Both the position numbers and the translations under genes were made by a program. Below are positions 35,902 to 44,101 of a stretch of DNA of 64,000 nt, in pieces. This stretch comes from Pseudomonadota bacterium (lineage in GTDB: Bacteria; Pseudomonadota; Gammaproteobacteria; Xanthomonadales; Rhodanobacteraceae). The stretch spans positions 1 through 64,000 of the forward strand of contig JAFEFS010000086.1 of assembly GCA_018240465.1 (NCBI GenBank), read 5' to 3'. The notes under the pieces were generated by a model. It did no database searches. It was not told where the DNA came from and saw only the letters and a list, made by a program, of their open reading frames with translations. The first letter of the stretch is position 1; each line of letters opens with the position of its first letter.

Positions 35902-36273
35902 ATGTTGAACCCCAACGTTCCCGCCTGGTTCGAGATCCCTACCGAAAACCTCGACCGCGCGCAGAAGTTCTACGAGACCGTGCTGGCGCAGCCGCTCGTC
36001 CGCCAGAACTTCGCCGGCAGTGACATCGCCATCCTGCGTGGTGGCGACAAACCCAATTCGAGCGGTGCGCTGGTCACCGGCGAAGTGCAGCCGACCGTAC
36101 ACGGCAGCATCGTTTACATTGGCGTCGACAATCTCGCCCCGGTGCTCGACCGGGTAGACAAGCACGGCGGCGACACATTGCTCCCGCGCACGGCGTTGCC
36201 AGCCGGCATGGGCTACTACGCGCAGTTTCGCGATTGCGAGGGCAATCGCGTCGGGCTTTGGTCGCCGGTCTGA
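35902..36273 (+). CDS. VOC (glyoxalase/dioxygenase-fold) family protein
   Basis: The 123-residue protein is a single vicinal-oxygen-chelate domain pair: PAWFEIPTENLDRAQKFYET opens the first beta-alpha-beta-beta-beta unit, and VYIGVDNLAPVLDRVDKHGG begins the second, ending in FRDCEGNRVGLWSPV. This is the layout of PhnB/YybH-type proteins rather than true glyoxalase I. GGAG lies nine bases before the ATG at 35902. The downstream WYL regulator begins 36 bases after its stop, so the two probably form a unit; ligand and reaction are unknown. Confidence 0.85.
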   Translation: MLNPNVPAWFEIPTENLDRAQKFYETVLAQPLVRQNFAGSDIAILRGGDKPNSSGALVTGEVQPTVHGSIVYIGVDNLAPVLDRVDKHGGDTLLPRTALPAGMGYYAQFRDCEGNRVGLWSPV

Positions 36274-36309
36274 CCGGGTCTGCCGGGCGATGCGGCGTAT
36301 CATGCAACG

Positions 36310-37008
36310 ATGCGCCGTGCCGACCGCCTGTTTCTCATCATCCATGCCCTGCGCGGGCGGCGCACGGCCCTGCCCGCGCGGCGGCTGGCGGAAACGCTCG
36401 GCGTTTCGCTGCGCACGGTCTATCGCGATGTCGCCGATCTGCAGACCTCGGGTGTGCCGATCGAGGGCGAGGCCGGGGTCGGCTACATGCTGCGCAAGGG
36501 CGCGGACATTCCGCCGCTGATGTTCACCGCCGACGAGCTCGAATCACTGGTCGTCGGCACGCGCTTCGTGCGCGCCTTCGCCGGTGCGCGTCTGGCCCGC
36601 GGCGCGCAGGCGGCGCTGCTCAAGATCGAAGCGGTGCTGCCGGCGGAACTGAAGCAGCGCAGCGAACGCTCGCGCATCTTCGCGCCGACCTGGCGCGAGC
36701 GCATGCAGCGCGCGAGCGTGATCGATCGGCTGCACGAAGCGGTGGTCGAGCGTCGCGTGCTGCGCCTCGACTATGCCGATGGCGCCGGTCGCGCGAGCGC
36801 GCGCGAGATCGAGCCGCTATGCCTGGCGTTCTGGGGCGGTGCGTGGACGCTCGGCGCGTGGTGCCGATTGCGCCGCGATTTCCGCAGTTTCCGTCCCGAC
36901 CGAATCGCCACGTTCGACGCGACCGGCGAAATCTTCGTCGAGATGCCCGAGCGCGGGCTCGAAGCGTATCTGCGCGCGGCGCGCGCCGATCCCGAAATGA
37001 GGGGCTGA
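36310..37008 (+). CDS. YafY-type HTH/WYL-domain transcriptional regulator
   Basis: The 232-residue protein has an N-terminal winged helix (LPARRLAETLGVSLRTVYRD, then VADLQTSGVPIEGEAGVGYM) and a WYL domain from about residue 135 (VVERRVLRLDYADGAG, LCLAFWGGAWTLGAWCRLRR, FRSFRPDRI). WYL domains bind ligands, often nucleic acid or nucleotides, in regulators of stress, phage defence and metabolism. It directly follows the VOC gene, and such VOC-YafY pairs are common, so it probably controls its own small operon. The effector is not known. Confidence 0.88.
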   Translation: MRRADRLFLIIHALRGRRTALPARRLAETLGVSLRTVYRDVADLQTSGVPIEGEAGVGYMLRKGADIPPLMFTADELESLVVGTRFVRAFAGARLARGAQAALLKIEAVLPAELKQRSERSRIFAPTWRERMQRASVIDRLHEAVVERRVLRLDYADGAGRASAREIEPLCLAFWGGAWTLGAWCRLRRDFRSFRPDRIATFDATGEIFVEMPERGLEAYLRAARADPEMRG

Positions 37009-37082
37009 GAAGGCATGAATGCCGAAGCGAACATTCGCGCAGCGAATGACCCGCAGGGCACGCGGCAGGATTGCCGCGTGCA

Positions 37083-37433
37083 ATGACCATGGCTTCTTCG
37101 CAACGCAACGTCGATTACATTCTCGAGCAGATCGCCGCTGCCGGCGCGGTGTCGGCGCGGCGCATGTTCGGCGAATGGGGCCTGTACTGCGACGGCCGCC
37201 TCGTCGCGCTGGTCTGCGACGACCGCCTGTTGGTCAAGCCGACCGAAGCCGGCCGCGCCTTTATCGGCGAGGTGGAGCTCGCCCAACCCTATCCGCAGGC
37301 CAAACCTTGGTATCTTGTCGCCGAGGAGCAGTGGGACGAACGCGACTGGCTGGCGCGCCTGATCGCGATCACCGCGGCGCAGTTGCGATTGCCGCTGCCG
37401 AAACCGCCGCGCAAACGGAAGCCGAACAAATGA
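37083..37433 (+). CDS. TfoX/Sxy N-terminal domain protein
   Basis: The protein of about 116 residues matches the TfoX N-terminal domain: VDYILEQIAAAGAVSARRMF, then GEWGLYCDGRLVALVCDDRLLVKPTEAG and PYPQAKPWYLVAEE. Full-length TfoX also has a C-terminal helix-hairpin-helix domain, absent here, so this is the stand-alone type common outside enterics and need not act in competence. The C-terminus is basic (KPPRKRKPNK). Starts at TTG 37071, ATG 37083 or ATG 37089 are possible; AGGA at 37067-37070 suits 37083 best. Its last codons overlap an alternative start of the next gene. Confidence 0.8.
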   Translation: MTMASSQRNVDYILEQIAAAGAVSARRMFGEWGLYCDGRLVALVCDDRLLVKPTEAGRAFIGEVELAQPYPQAKPWYLVAEEQWDERDWLARLIAITAAQLRLPLPKPPRKRKPNK

Positions 37434-37453
37434 CACAACCCGGGAATGCTCGA

Positions 37454-39202
37454 ATGAAACGTTTGTCGATCGCGTTGTCGCTGGTCGCCGTGCTGGTGAC
37501 GCAAGCCCATGCCGGAATTCCGGATCAAGCCGGCGCCGACCAGCGCTTCGAGACCTTGTACAAGACCGAATGGGCGTGGCGCCAGCAGCAGTTCCCCGGA
37601 CTCGACAACGAAGATCGCGTGGCGGCCGACAAGGACGACCGCCTGCCCGCGGTCGATGCCAAGGCTCAGGCGGCGCGCCTCGCGTACTGGGACGACGTGC
37701 TGAAGAAACTCGCGGCGATCAAGCCCGACGAGCTTTCGCCCGACAACCAGGTCAACTATGCGGTGTACAAGCCGCAGATCGAGAACCTGGCCGCCGGCCT
37801 GCGTTTCCGCGACTACGAGATGCCGCTCAACAGCGATTCGCAGTTCTGGTCCGATTTGCGTTTCATGGCGGACAAGCCGTTGAAGGACGCGGCGGCGGCA
37901 AAAGCGTACATCGCGCGCCTCAACGACGTGCCGCGCTATTTTCACGAGCAGATCGACAACATGCGTGCCGGCCTCAAGCGCGGTTTCTCGGTGCCGCGCG
38001 CGGTGCTCGACGGCCGCGATGTATCCATTTCCACATTTGTAAAAGTGGAGAAGCCCGAGGACAGCGACTTCTACAAGCCGTTCAGGGCGCTGCCGGCTAC
38101 CATTCCCGCCGACGAGCAGGCCGCGCTGCGCGCCGCTGCGGCGCAAGCGATCCGCGCGAAGGTCATTCCCGCCTACGCGAAGCTGCTCAAGTTCTTCCGC
38201 GAAGAATACGTGCCGCGTGCGCGCACGACGCTCGCGGCGGAGGCGCTGCCCGACGGCAAGGCGTTCTATCGCCAGCAGATCCGCGAATACACCACGCTCG
38301 ACCTCGATCCCGACGCGATCCACGAGATCGGCCTCAAGGAAGTTGCGCGCATCGATGCGGAGATGCAGGCGACGATGCGTGCGACCGGGTTCAAGGGCGA
38401 CTTCCCGGCCTTTCTCGCGTTTCTGCGCGGCGATGCGCAGTTCTATCCGAAAACCGCGGACGAACTGCTGATGCGCGCATCGTGGATCGCCAAGCGCGTC
38501 GACGCCAAGCTCGGCCAATACTTCAAGACGCTGCCGCGCGGCCGTTTCGGCATCGAACCGGTGCCGGCGGCGATCGCGCCGTTCTGGACCGCCGGCCGCG
38601 GCAGTGCGCACACCTATTGGGTCAACACCTACGACCTGCCCTCGCGCCCGCTGTACAACCTGACCGCGTTGACCCTGCACGAATCCGCGCCGGGGCATGC
38701 GCTGCAGGGCGAGCTCGCCGAGGAGGCGAAGGCGCAGCCCGAGTTCCGCTCGCACAGCTACATCTCGGCCTACGGCGAAGGCTGGGCGCTGTATTGCGAA
38801 AAGCTCGGCAAGGAAATGGGCATCTATCAGACTCCGTATGACGACTTCGGCCGCGAAACCTACGAGATGTGGCGCGCCGCGCGCCTGGTCATCGACACCG
38901 GCATCCACCACAAGGGCTGGACGCGACAACAGGCCATCGACTATCTCGCCGGCCACGCCGCGCTGTCGCAGCACGAGGTCGAAACCGAAGTCGACCGCTA
39001 CATCTCCTGGCCCGGCCAGGCGCTGAGCTACAAGTTGGGTGAACTCAAGATCGTCGAGCTGCGCGCGCGTGCGGAGAAGGCGCTGGGCGCGAAGTTCGAC
39101 ATCGGCGCCTTCCACGACGCCGTGCTCGAAACCGGCTCGGTGCCGCTGCCGGTGCTCGAACAGCACATCGATGCGTATATCGCCGCGCAGAAGACCAGGT
39201 AA
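37454..39202 (+). CDS. Exported DUF885-family putative metallopeptidase
   Basis: The 582-residue protein has a signal peptide (MKRLSIALSLVAVLVTQAHA). The large helical DUF885 region ends with the zinc-type motif LHESAPGHAL (HExxxGH), followed by ISAYGEGWALYCEKLG, which supplies a further glutamate, and FGRETYEMWRAARLVIDTGI. These are the conserved parts of the family, whose members are thought to be metallocarboxypeptidase-like, with little direct biochemistry. It would act in the periplasm. The ATG at 37454 gives the signal peptide; ATG 37430 overlaps the upstream gene and adds eight residues. Confidence 0.87.
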   Translation: MKRLSIALSLVAVLVTQAHAGIPDQAGADQRFETLYKTEWAWRQQQFPGLDNEDRVAADKDDRLPAVDAKAQAARLAYWDDVLKKLAAIKPDELSPDNQVNYAVYKPQIENLAAGLRFRDYEMPLNSDSQFWSDLRFMADKPLKDAAAAKAYIARLNDVPRYFHEQIDNMRAGLKRGFSVPRAVLDGRDVSISTFVKVEKPEDSDFYKPFRALPATIPADEQAALRAAAAQAIRAKVIPAYAKLLKFFREEYVPRARTTLAAEALPDGKAFYRQQIREYTTLDLDPDAIHEIGLKEVARIDAEMQATMRATGFKGDFPAFLAFLRGDAQFYPKTADELLMRASWIAKRVDAKLGQYFKTLPRGRFGIEPVPAAIAPFWTAGRGSAHTYWVNTYDLPSRPLYNLTALTLHESAPGHALQGELAEEAKAQPEFRSHSYISAYGEGWALYCEKLGKEMGIYQTPYDDFGRETYEMWRAARLVIDTGIHHKGWTRQQAIDYLAGHAALSQHEVETEVDRYISWPGQALSYKLGELKIVELRARAEKALGAKFDIGAFHDAVLETGSVPLPVLEQHIDAYIAAQKTR

Positions 39203-39216
39203 CCCGGCCGCGCGGC

Positions 39217-39230
39217 AGCACCCGGGTGCT
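39217..39230. terminator. Perfect palindrome between convergent genes
   Basis: AGCACCCGGGTGCT, a 14-base perfect palindrome between the DUF885 and RraA-like stops. It lacks a T tract, so a terminator role is only possible. Confidence 0.35.
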
Positions 39231-39234
39231 CGTC

Positions 39235-39732
39235 TCAGCCGTGGATCGCGTCGTCGGCAACGACGATGCCGTCCGCATCGGCGTAGAGCCATGCGCCGGG
39301 ACGAAAGCGCACGCCGGCAAACTCCACGACGCCCCCGGCCTGGCCCGAGTGCAGGCCCTTCTCGCTCCTGCGCGGATGCGCGGCGAGCGCCTTGACGCCG
39401 ACGGCGTGCGTTTCCAGTTCGGGCGTGTCGCGCACGCAGCCGTTGACCACGATGCCGGCCCAACCATTGTTGACGGCGAGTTCGCCGAGCATGCCGCCGA
39501 CCAGCGCGCAGCGCAGCGAGCCGCCGCCGTCGACGACGAGCACGCGGCCGTTGCCCGGCGTTTCCAGCGTTGCGCGCACGAGCGCGTTGTCCTCGAACAC
39601 CTTCACCGTCGCGACCGGGCCGTGAAAGGCGCGCCTGCCGCCGTAGTTGCGGAACAGCGGCGCGCAGACTTGCGCCTCGGGTTGCGCATCGGCAAGGTCG
39701 GCGGTGGCGGGGGGTGTGCCAGTGTTCGCCAT
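39235..39732 (-). CDS. RraA-like protein / HMG aldolase family
   Basis: The family contains RraA, the inhibitor of RNase E, and 4-hydroxy-4-methyl-2-oxoglutarate/oxaloacetate aldolases. The 165-residue sequence has [20 protein letters not shown], the ligand-binding GGMLG loop, and [12 protein letters not shown] with the conserved Arg-Asp pair, followed by a C-terminal strand region [15 protein letters not shown]. The motifs are compatible with either function. The ATG overlaps the phhA stop (TGATG), so the gene is translationally linked to phenylalanine hydroxylase, an uncommon partner. Sequence alone does not separate regulator from aldolase. Confidence 0.85.
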   Translation of the reverse strand: MANTGTPPATADLADAQPEAQVCAPLFRNYGGRRAFHGPVATVKVFEDNALVRATLETPGNGRVLVVDGGGSLRCALVGGMLGELAVNNGWAGIVVNGCVRDTPELETHAVGVKALAAHPRRSEKGLHSGQAGGVVEFAGVRFRPGAWLYADADGIVVADDAIHG

Positions 39733-40622
39733 CACACGTCGCCGTCCCTGAGCCAACCCTCGCCCGTGCCGCGCTGGTACACCTTGTCATCTTGCAGGAT
39801 ATTTCCGGCCGGGATCGAACCGGCCGCGGCAAGCTCGGCGTAGTATGGCGTGAAGTCCGGCTCGGTCGCGCGCATCAGCTGCTCGAAGCTGTCGATGACG
39901 AAATAGGTTTTCTGGTACGTGTCGATGCGATAGCGCGTGCGCATGATGCGATGCAGATCGAAACCGATGCGGTTCGGTGCCGCCGATTCGAGGCAATGGA
40001 TCGACTCGCCTTTGGACGACACGATGCCGGAGCCGTAGATGCGCAGGCCGTCGTCCTGCTTGATCAGGCCGAACTCGACCGTGTACCAGTACAGCCGGGT
40101 CAGGTTGACCAGCGCCTCGGCACCGGCGCGGTGCGCTTTCACTCCGCCCGCGCCGTAGGCCTGCATGTAGTCGGCGAACAACGGCTCGAGCAGCAGCGGC
40201 ACGTGGCCGAACAGGTCGTGGAACAGGTCGGGTTCGCTGATGTAGTCGATCTGCTCGGGGCGACGTATCCACCAGGTCACCGGGAAGCGCCGGTGGGCGA
40301 GGTGATCGAAAAACGTCAGCTCGGGCAACAAGCCTTCGACACCGATCAATTCCCAACCGGTCGCGTCCTTGAGCACGCGGTTGAGTTCGTCGAATTTCGG
40401 GATCGCATCAGGCGTCATGCCGAAGCGCTGCTGGTTGTCGAGGAATTCGCGGCAGGCGCGACCGATCAGCACTTCGCGCTGGCGCTTGAACAACGTCGCC
40501 CAGGTGGTGTGATCATCGCGGCTGTAGCTCGCCCAGGGCTGCTCGACCACGGCAGTCGTGTAGACGGGCACGTTGCCCTTGTCGGTTTGCTGATGCTCGA
40601 CGCGGCGAGGCTGGGCGTTCAT
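39732..40622 (-). CDS. phhA: Phenylalanine 4-monooxygenase
   Basis: PhhA converts phenylalanine to tyrosine using tetrahydropterin, O2 and iron. The 296-residue single-domain bacterial form shows the iron ligands in [12 protein letters not shown] (two histidines) and YWYTVEFGL (glutamate), preceded by [16 protein letters not shown]. No pterin-4a-carbinolamine dehydratase gene is adjacent, although FolE, the first enzyme of pterin synthesis, is 20 kb away in this window. The start is the ATG at 40622, divergent from recC. A 13-base inverted repeat lies 18 bases upstream of the start. Confidence 0.95.
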   Translation of the reverse strand: MNAQPRRVEHQQTDKGNVPVYTTAVVEQPWASYSRDDHTTWATLFKRQREVLIGRACREFLDNQQRFGMTPDAIPKFDELNRVLKDATGWELIGVEGLLPELTFFDHLAHRRFPVTWWIRRPEQIDYISEPDLFHDLFGHVPLLLEPLFADYMQAYGAGGVKAHRAGAEALVNLTRLYWYTVEFGLIKQDDGLRIYGSGIVSSKGESIHCLESAAPNRIGFDLHRIMRTRYRIDTYQKTYFVIDSFEQLMRATEPDFTPYYAELAAAGSIPAGNILQDDKVYQRGTGEGWLRDGDV

Positions 40623-40639
40623 GGCGACGTTCCAGGTGA

Positions 40640-40652
40640 ATTGGTTTCCAAT
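40640..40652. promoter_or_regulatory. ATTGG-TTT-CCAAT inverted repeat upstream of phhA
   Basis: A perfect 13-base interrupted palindrome in the 119-base phhA/recC intergenic region, 18 bases before the phhA start. It could be an operator in the phhA leader; no matching regulator gene is nearby. Confidence 0.3.
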
Positions 40653-40741
40653 GCTACTACTTCTCTCGCGGCGACGAAGGACGACACGATCGCTGCCGCG
40701 CAAGTCTCGCGCCGTGCGACGCCAAACCGTATCCTCGCGGC

Positions 40742-43700
40742 ATGGGGTTTCATCTCGTCTACGGCAACGACACCGACACGCTGCTCGAGCAGCTCGCCTC
40801 GCGGCTGCGCACGCCTGCCTCGGGGCAGAATCCGCTCGCGCCGGAAATCGTGCTCGTGCCGCAGTTCGGTCTGCGTCGCTGGCTCGAGATCCGGCTTGCG
40901 CAGCGGCTTGGCATCGTCGCAAACGTCGACTTCTACGCGCCGGCCGAGTACGCGTGGCGATTGCTGCGCGCCGCCGATCCGGCGCTTGCGCAGAAGTCCG
41001 GCTACGAACGCGAACTGCTGCGCTGGCGCATCTTCTCCCTGCTGCCGGCGCTCGCGCGCGAACCCGGTTGCGGCGAACTCGCGACCGCGCTGGGCGACGG
41101 CGATGCGAGCCTGCGCCTGCGCTTTGCCGATACGCTCGCGCATGCCTGCGAGCGCGACCTCGCCTACCGCAGCGAACGCCTCGCGCGCTGGGAGCGCGGC
41201 GCCGAGCCGGGCGATTGGCGCGCCGAGCTCTGGCGCCGCCTCGTCGGCACATCCACGCAGCCGCATCGCGCGCGCGCGCTTGCCGACTGGGTCGCGCGCC
41301 ACGCGCCCGCTTCGGCCGCGCCGCCGGGCGTGCCGGCGCGCCTGTCCGCGTTTGCCTGTACCAACATCTCGCCCGACCTGCTCGGTTTCTACGGTCGCCT
41401 CGCGCAGCACTGTCGCGTCGATTTCTATCTGCCCACGCCGTGCCGCGCCTACTGGGGCGACGTGCGCAGCCCGCGCGAGCAGCTGCGCGCGGGACAGGAG
41501 TTCGACAGCGACGCGTTCGTCGACGACGAGAATCCCGCGCTCGCCGCGTGGGGCCGCGCCGGCCGCGATCTGATCGATCGGATCTACTCCTACGAGTACG
41601 TGCAGCCGGAAGAGGAAAGCGACGTATCGCGGGTGCCGTGCGGCAACTCGCTGCTTGCGCGCGTGCAGCGCGACGTGCTGGACCGCAGCGCGCCATCAGG
41701 CGAACCGGCGAAGCACGACGGCTCGATCCAGTTCCACCGTTGTCGCTCGCCGCTGCGCGAGGTGCAGGCGCTGCACGACCGCCTGCTCGACCTGTTCGCG
41801 AACGATCCGACCTTGACCCCGCGCGATGTCGCCGTGATGTCGCCCGACATCGCCGCCTACGCAGCGCACATCGACTCGGTGTTCGGCGGCATCGCGCGCG
41901 ACGACAAGCGGCATCTGCCCTACACGCTCTCGGACTGCCCGCTGAGCCGCACGCATCCGCTGCTCGGCGTCGCCCGGCGCCTGTTCGCGCTGCCGGCCTC
42001 GCGGCTCGAGCTGGCGCAGATTTGCGAATGGCTCGCGCTGCCCGCACTGCAGCGCCGTTTCGGCTTCGACGCCGACGACACGCTGCGCCTGTCCACCTGG
42101 CTGCAGGAGGCTGGTGTGCGCTGGGGCCTCGATGCCGCGCAGCGTGTGGAGCTCGGTGCCGGCGACTATGCGGAGTTCAGCTGGCGCTTCGGCCTGGAAC
42201 GCCTGCTGCTTGGCTATGCCAGCGGCGACCTCGACGAAGCCGGTAGCGCGCTGATCGCGGGTATCGCGCCCGACGCCGCGGTCGAAGGCACCGGTGCGCG
42301 CCTGCTCGGCGCGGTCCTGCGCATCGTCGATCTGCTCTCCGGCCTGCTGCGCGCGCAACGGCGTGAACACACGCCGCGGCAGTGGCAAAAAATATACAAC
42401 GATGCCTTGTCGCAATTCTTCGATGCGGGCGACGAGCGCGCCGATGCGCAGGCGCTGGACCGCGTGCGCGCGGCGCTCGCCGACTTCGCCGAGGAAGCCG
42501 CGCAGGCGCGGATGGACGACGTCCTCGACTGGCGTTGCGTGCGCGACGAGCTGGAAACGCGTCTTGGCGATGCCGAGCGCGGCTATCGCTTCTTCGCCGG
42601 CGGCATCACGATCTGCGGCATGGTGCCGCTGCGTGCGGTGCCGTTCCGCGTGATCTGCCTGATTGGCATGAACGAGAGCGCGTTTCCGCGCCGCGACCGC
42701 GCCGCGCCGTTCGAACGCGAACGCGCGCCGCGTGGCGAACCCTCGGTGCGCGATGAAGACCGCTATCTGTTCCTGCAGCAACTCATGGCCGCGCGCGACG
42801 GCCTGCAATTGAGCTGGGTCGGCGAGGATGCGCGCGACGGCTCGCTCATGGAGCCGTCCGCCGTCGTCGCCGAACTGCTTCACATCCTCGCGCAATACGG
42901 CATCGCCACGCAGACCTGTCTCGTCGAGCATCCGCTGCAGCCGTTCTCGCCGCGCCTGTTCGATGCCGCCGGCGACGCCGCGCTGTTCACCTACGACGCG
43001 GCCTGGCTCGCCGCGACGCGCGCCTCGCCCGCCGCGCACGCGCAACGCTTCGTCGTAGGCGAAGTGCCGGCTACCGCCGTCGCCGGCGATGCGCCGACGC
43101 GCCTCGACCGGCGCGATTGGCAGCGCTTCTGGCGCAATCCCGCCGCGGCGTATTTCAGCCGCGCGCTCGGCATCGCGCTGGCCCGCGCACCGGAAGCGGA
43201 TGGCGACGAGGACGACCTCGTCCTTTCCAACCTCGGTCGCTACGTCGTACTCGACGAGTTGCTCGACATGCGCGGCGACATCGACCCGGCCGCCGCCTGC
43301 GAGCTGCTGCGCGCGCAAGGCAAGTTGCCCGTGGGCACGGCCGGCACGCAGGCATTCGCGGCGTTGCGCGCGCCGCTCGCGGCGCTGTCCACGGCAAGCG
43401 CCGGGGTGATCGGCACGCGCGCCGCCGTGCGCGGCGAGACGTTCGAACTGGATCTCGGTGATCTCGTGCTGGGCGGCACGCTGCCGGAACATCGTGACGG
43501 CCTGCTCGTGCATGCGTTGCACAAGCCGGCCGAAGGAAATCGCCTGCTGCAGGCCTGGCTCGACTATCTTCTGCTCGCGACGCAGCGCGCCGACGCGCAC
43601 CTGGTCCTGCTCGAATGGGACGAGAAGAAATCGTCGATCAGGCGCCGCGATGCGCGCGCAACATCGTTCGCGCAGGCGCGCCTCTGGCTGGCTGACCTGG

Positions 43701-44101
43701 CGAGGTTGCACCTGTGCGGCATGACAGCGCCGCTGGCGTATTTTCCGAAGGCGTCCTGCGCCTACGCGATGGCTTTCGCGGCCGGCGAGCGTAACGGGTC
43801 CGCCGCGGAAGACGCCCGCGCAAACCATGCCGGCGCGCTGCAATCCGCGCGTTGCAGGTACCGGAGCAACAAACACCCCAACGGCATGTCCCGCGGCGAC
43901 GACGCGGAGCCGGCATTCGCACTCGCCGCACGCGGCACCGATCTGTTCGACGCCGCGTCGCCTGCGAGCCGCGCTTTCGCCGACTGCGCGCTGCGTGTGT
44001 TTCTGCCGGCGCTGGACACGTTGCGGGCGGTCGATCCCGGCAGCGGCGAAGCCTTGGCCGCGAAAACCCCGCGTGCGCGGGCGAAGGCGGCGCGCCCATG
44101 A
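40742..44101 (+). CDS. recC: Exodeoxyribonuclease V subunit gamma
   Basis: RecC holds the RecBCD complex together, splits the DNA strands and recognises Chi. The 1,119-residue protein is the usual size. Diagnostic parts are the N-terminal inactive helicase domain (GFHLVYGNDTDTLLEQLASR, then VPQFGLRRWLEIRLA), RSPLREVQALHDRLLDLF, and VPLRAVPFRVICLIGMNESA near residue 640, followed by the inactive nuclease-like C-terminus. The frame runs straight to a four-base ATGA overlap with recB. A polar, low-similarity stretch at about residues 1015-1060 near the end is probably a surface loop. Confidence 0.95.
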   Translation: MGFHLVYGNDTDTLLEQLASRLRTPASGQNPLAPEIVLVPQFGLRRWLEIRLAQRLGIVANVDFYAPAEYAWRLLRAADPALAQKSGYERELLRWRIFSLLPALAREPGCGELATALGDGDASLRLRFADTLAHACERDLAYRSERLARWERGAEPGDWRAELWRRLVGTSTQPHRARALADWVARHAPASAAPPGVPARLSAFACTNISPDLLGFYGRLAQHCRVDFYLPTPCRAYWGDVRSPREQLRAGQEFDSDAFVDDENPALAAWGRAGRDLIDRIYSYEYVQPEEESDVSRVPCGNSLLARVQRDVLDRSAPSGEPAKHDGSIQFHRCRSPLREVQALHDRLLDLFANDPTLTPRDVAVMSPDIAAYAAHIDSVFGGIARDDKRHLPYTLSDCPLSRTHPLLGVARRLFALPASRLELAQICEWLALPALQRRFGFDADDTLRLSTWLQEAGVRWGLDAAQRVELGAGDYAEFSWRFGLERLLLGYASGDLDEAGSALIAGIAPDAAVEGTGARLLGAVLRIVDLLSGLLRAQRREHTPRQWQKIYNDALSQFFDAGDERADAQALDRVRAALADFAEEAAQARMDDVLDWRCVRDELETRLGDAERGYRFFAGGITICGMVPLRAVPFRVICLIGMNESAFPRRDRAAPFERERAPRGEPSVRDEDRYLFLQQLMAARDGLQLSWVGEDARDGSLMEPSAVVAELLHILAQYGIATQTCLVEHPLQPFSPRLFDAAGDAALFTYDAAWLAATRASPAAHAQRFVVGEVPATAVAGDAPTRLDRRDWQRFWRNPAAAYFSRALGIALARAPEADGDEDDLVLSNLGRYVVLDELLDMRGDIDPAAACELLRAQGKLPVGTAGTQAFAALRAPLAALSTASAGVIGTRAAVRGETFELDLGDLVLGGTLPEHRDGLLVHALHKPAEGNRLLQAWLDYLLLATQRADAHLVLLEWDEKKSSIRRRDARATSFAQARLWLADLARLHLCGMTAPLAYFPKASCAYAMAFAAGERNGSAAEDARANHAGALQSARCRYRSNKHPNGMSRGDDAEPAFALAARGTDLFDAASPASRAFADCALRVFLPALDTLRAVDPGSGEALAAKTPRARAKAARP

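Noticed and set aside
37083..37433. Possible competence regulator Sxy/TfoX
   Set aside because: Only the N-terminal domain is present; stand-alone domains of this type are widespread and are not evidence for natural competence here.
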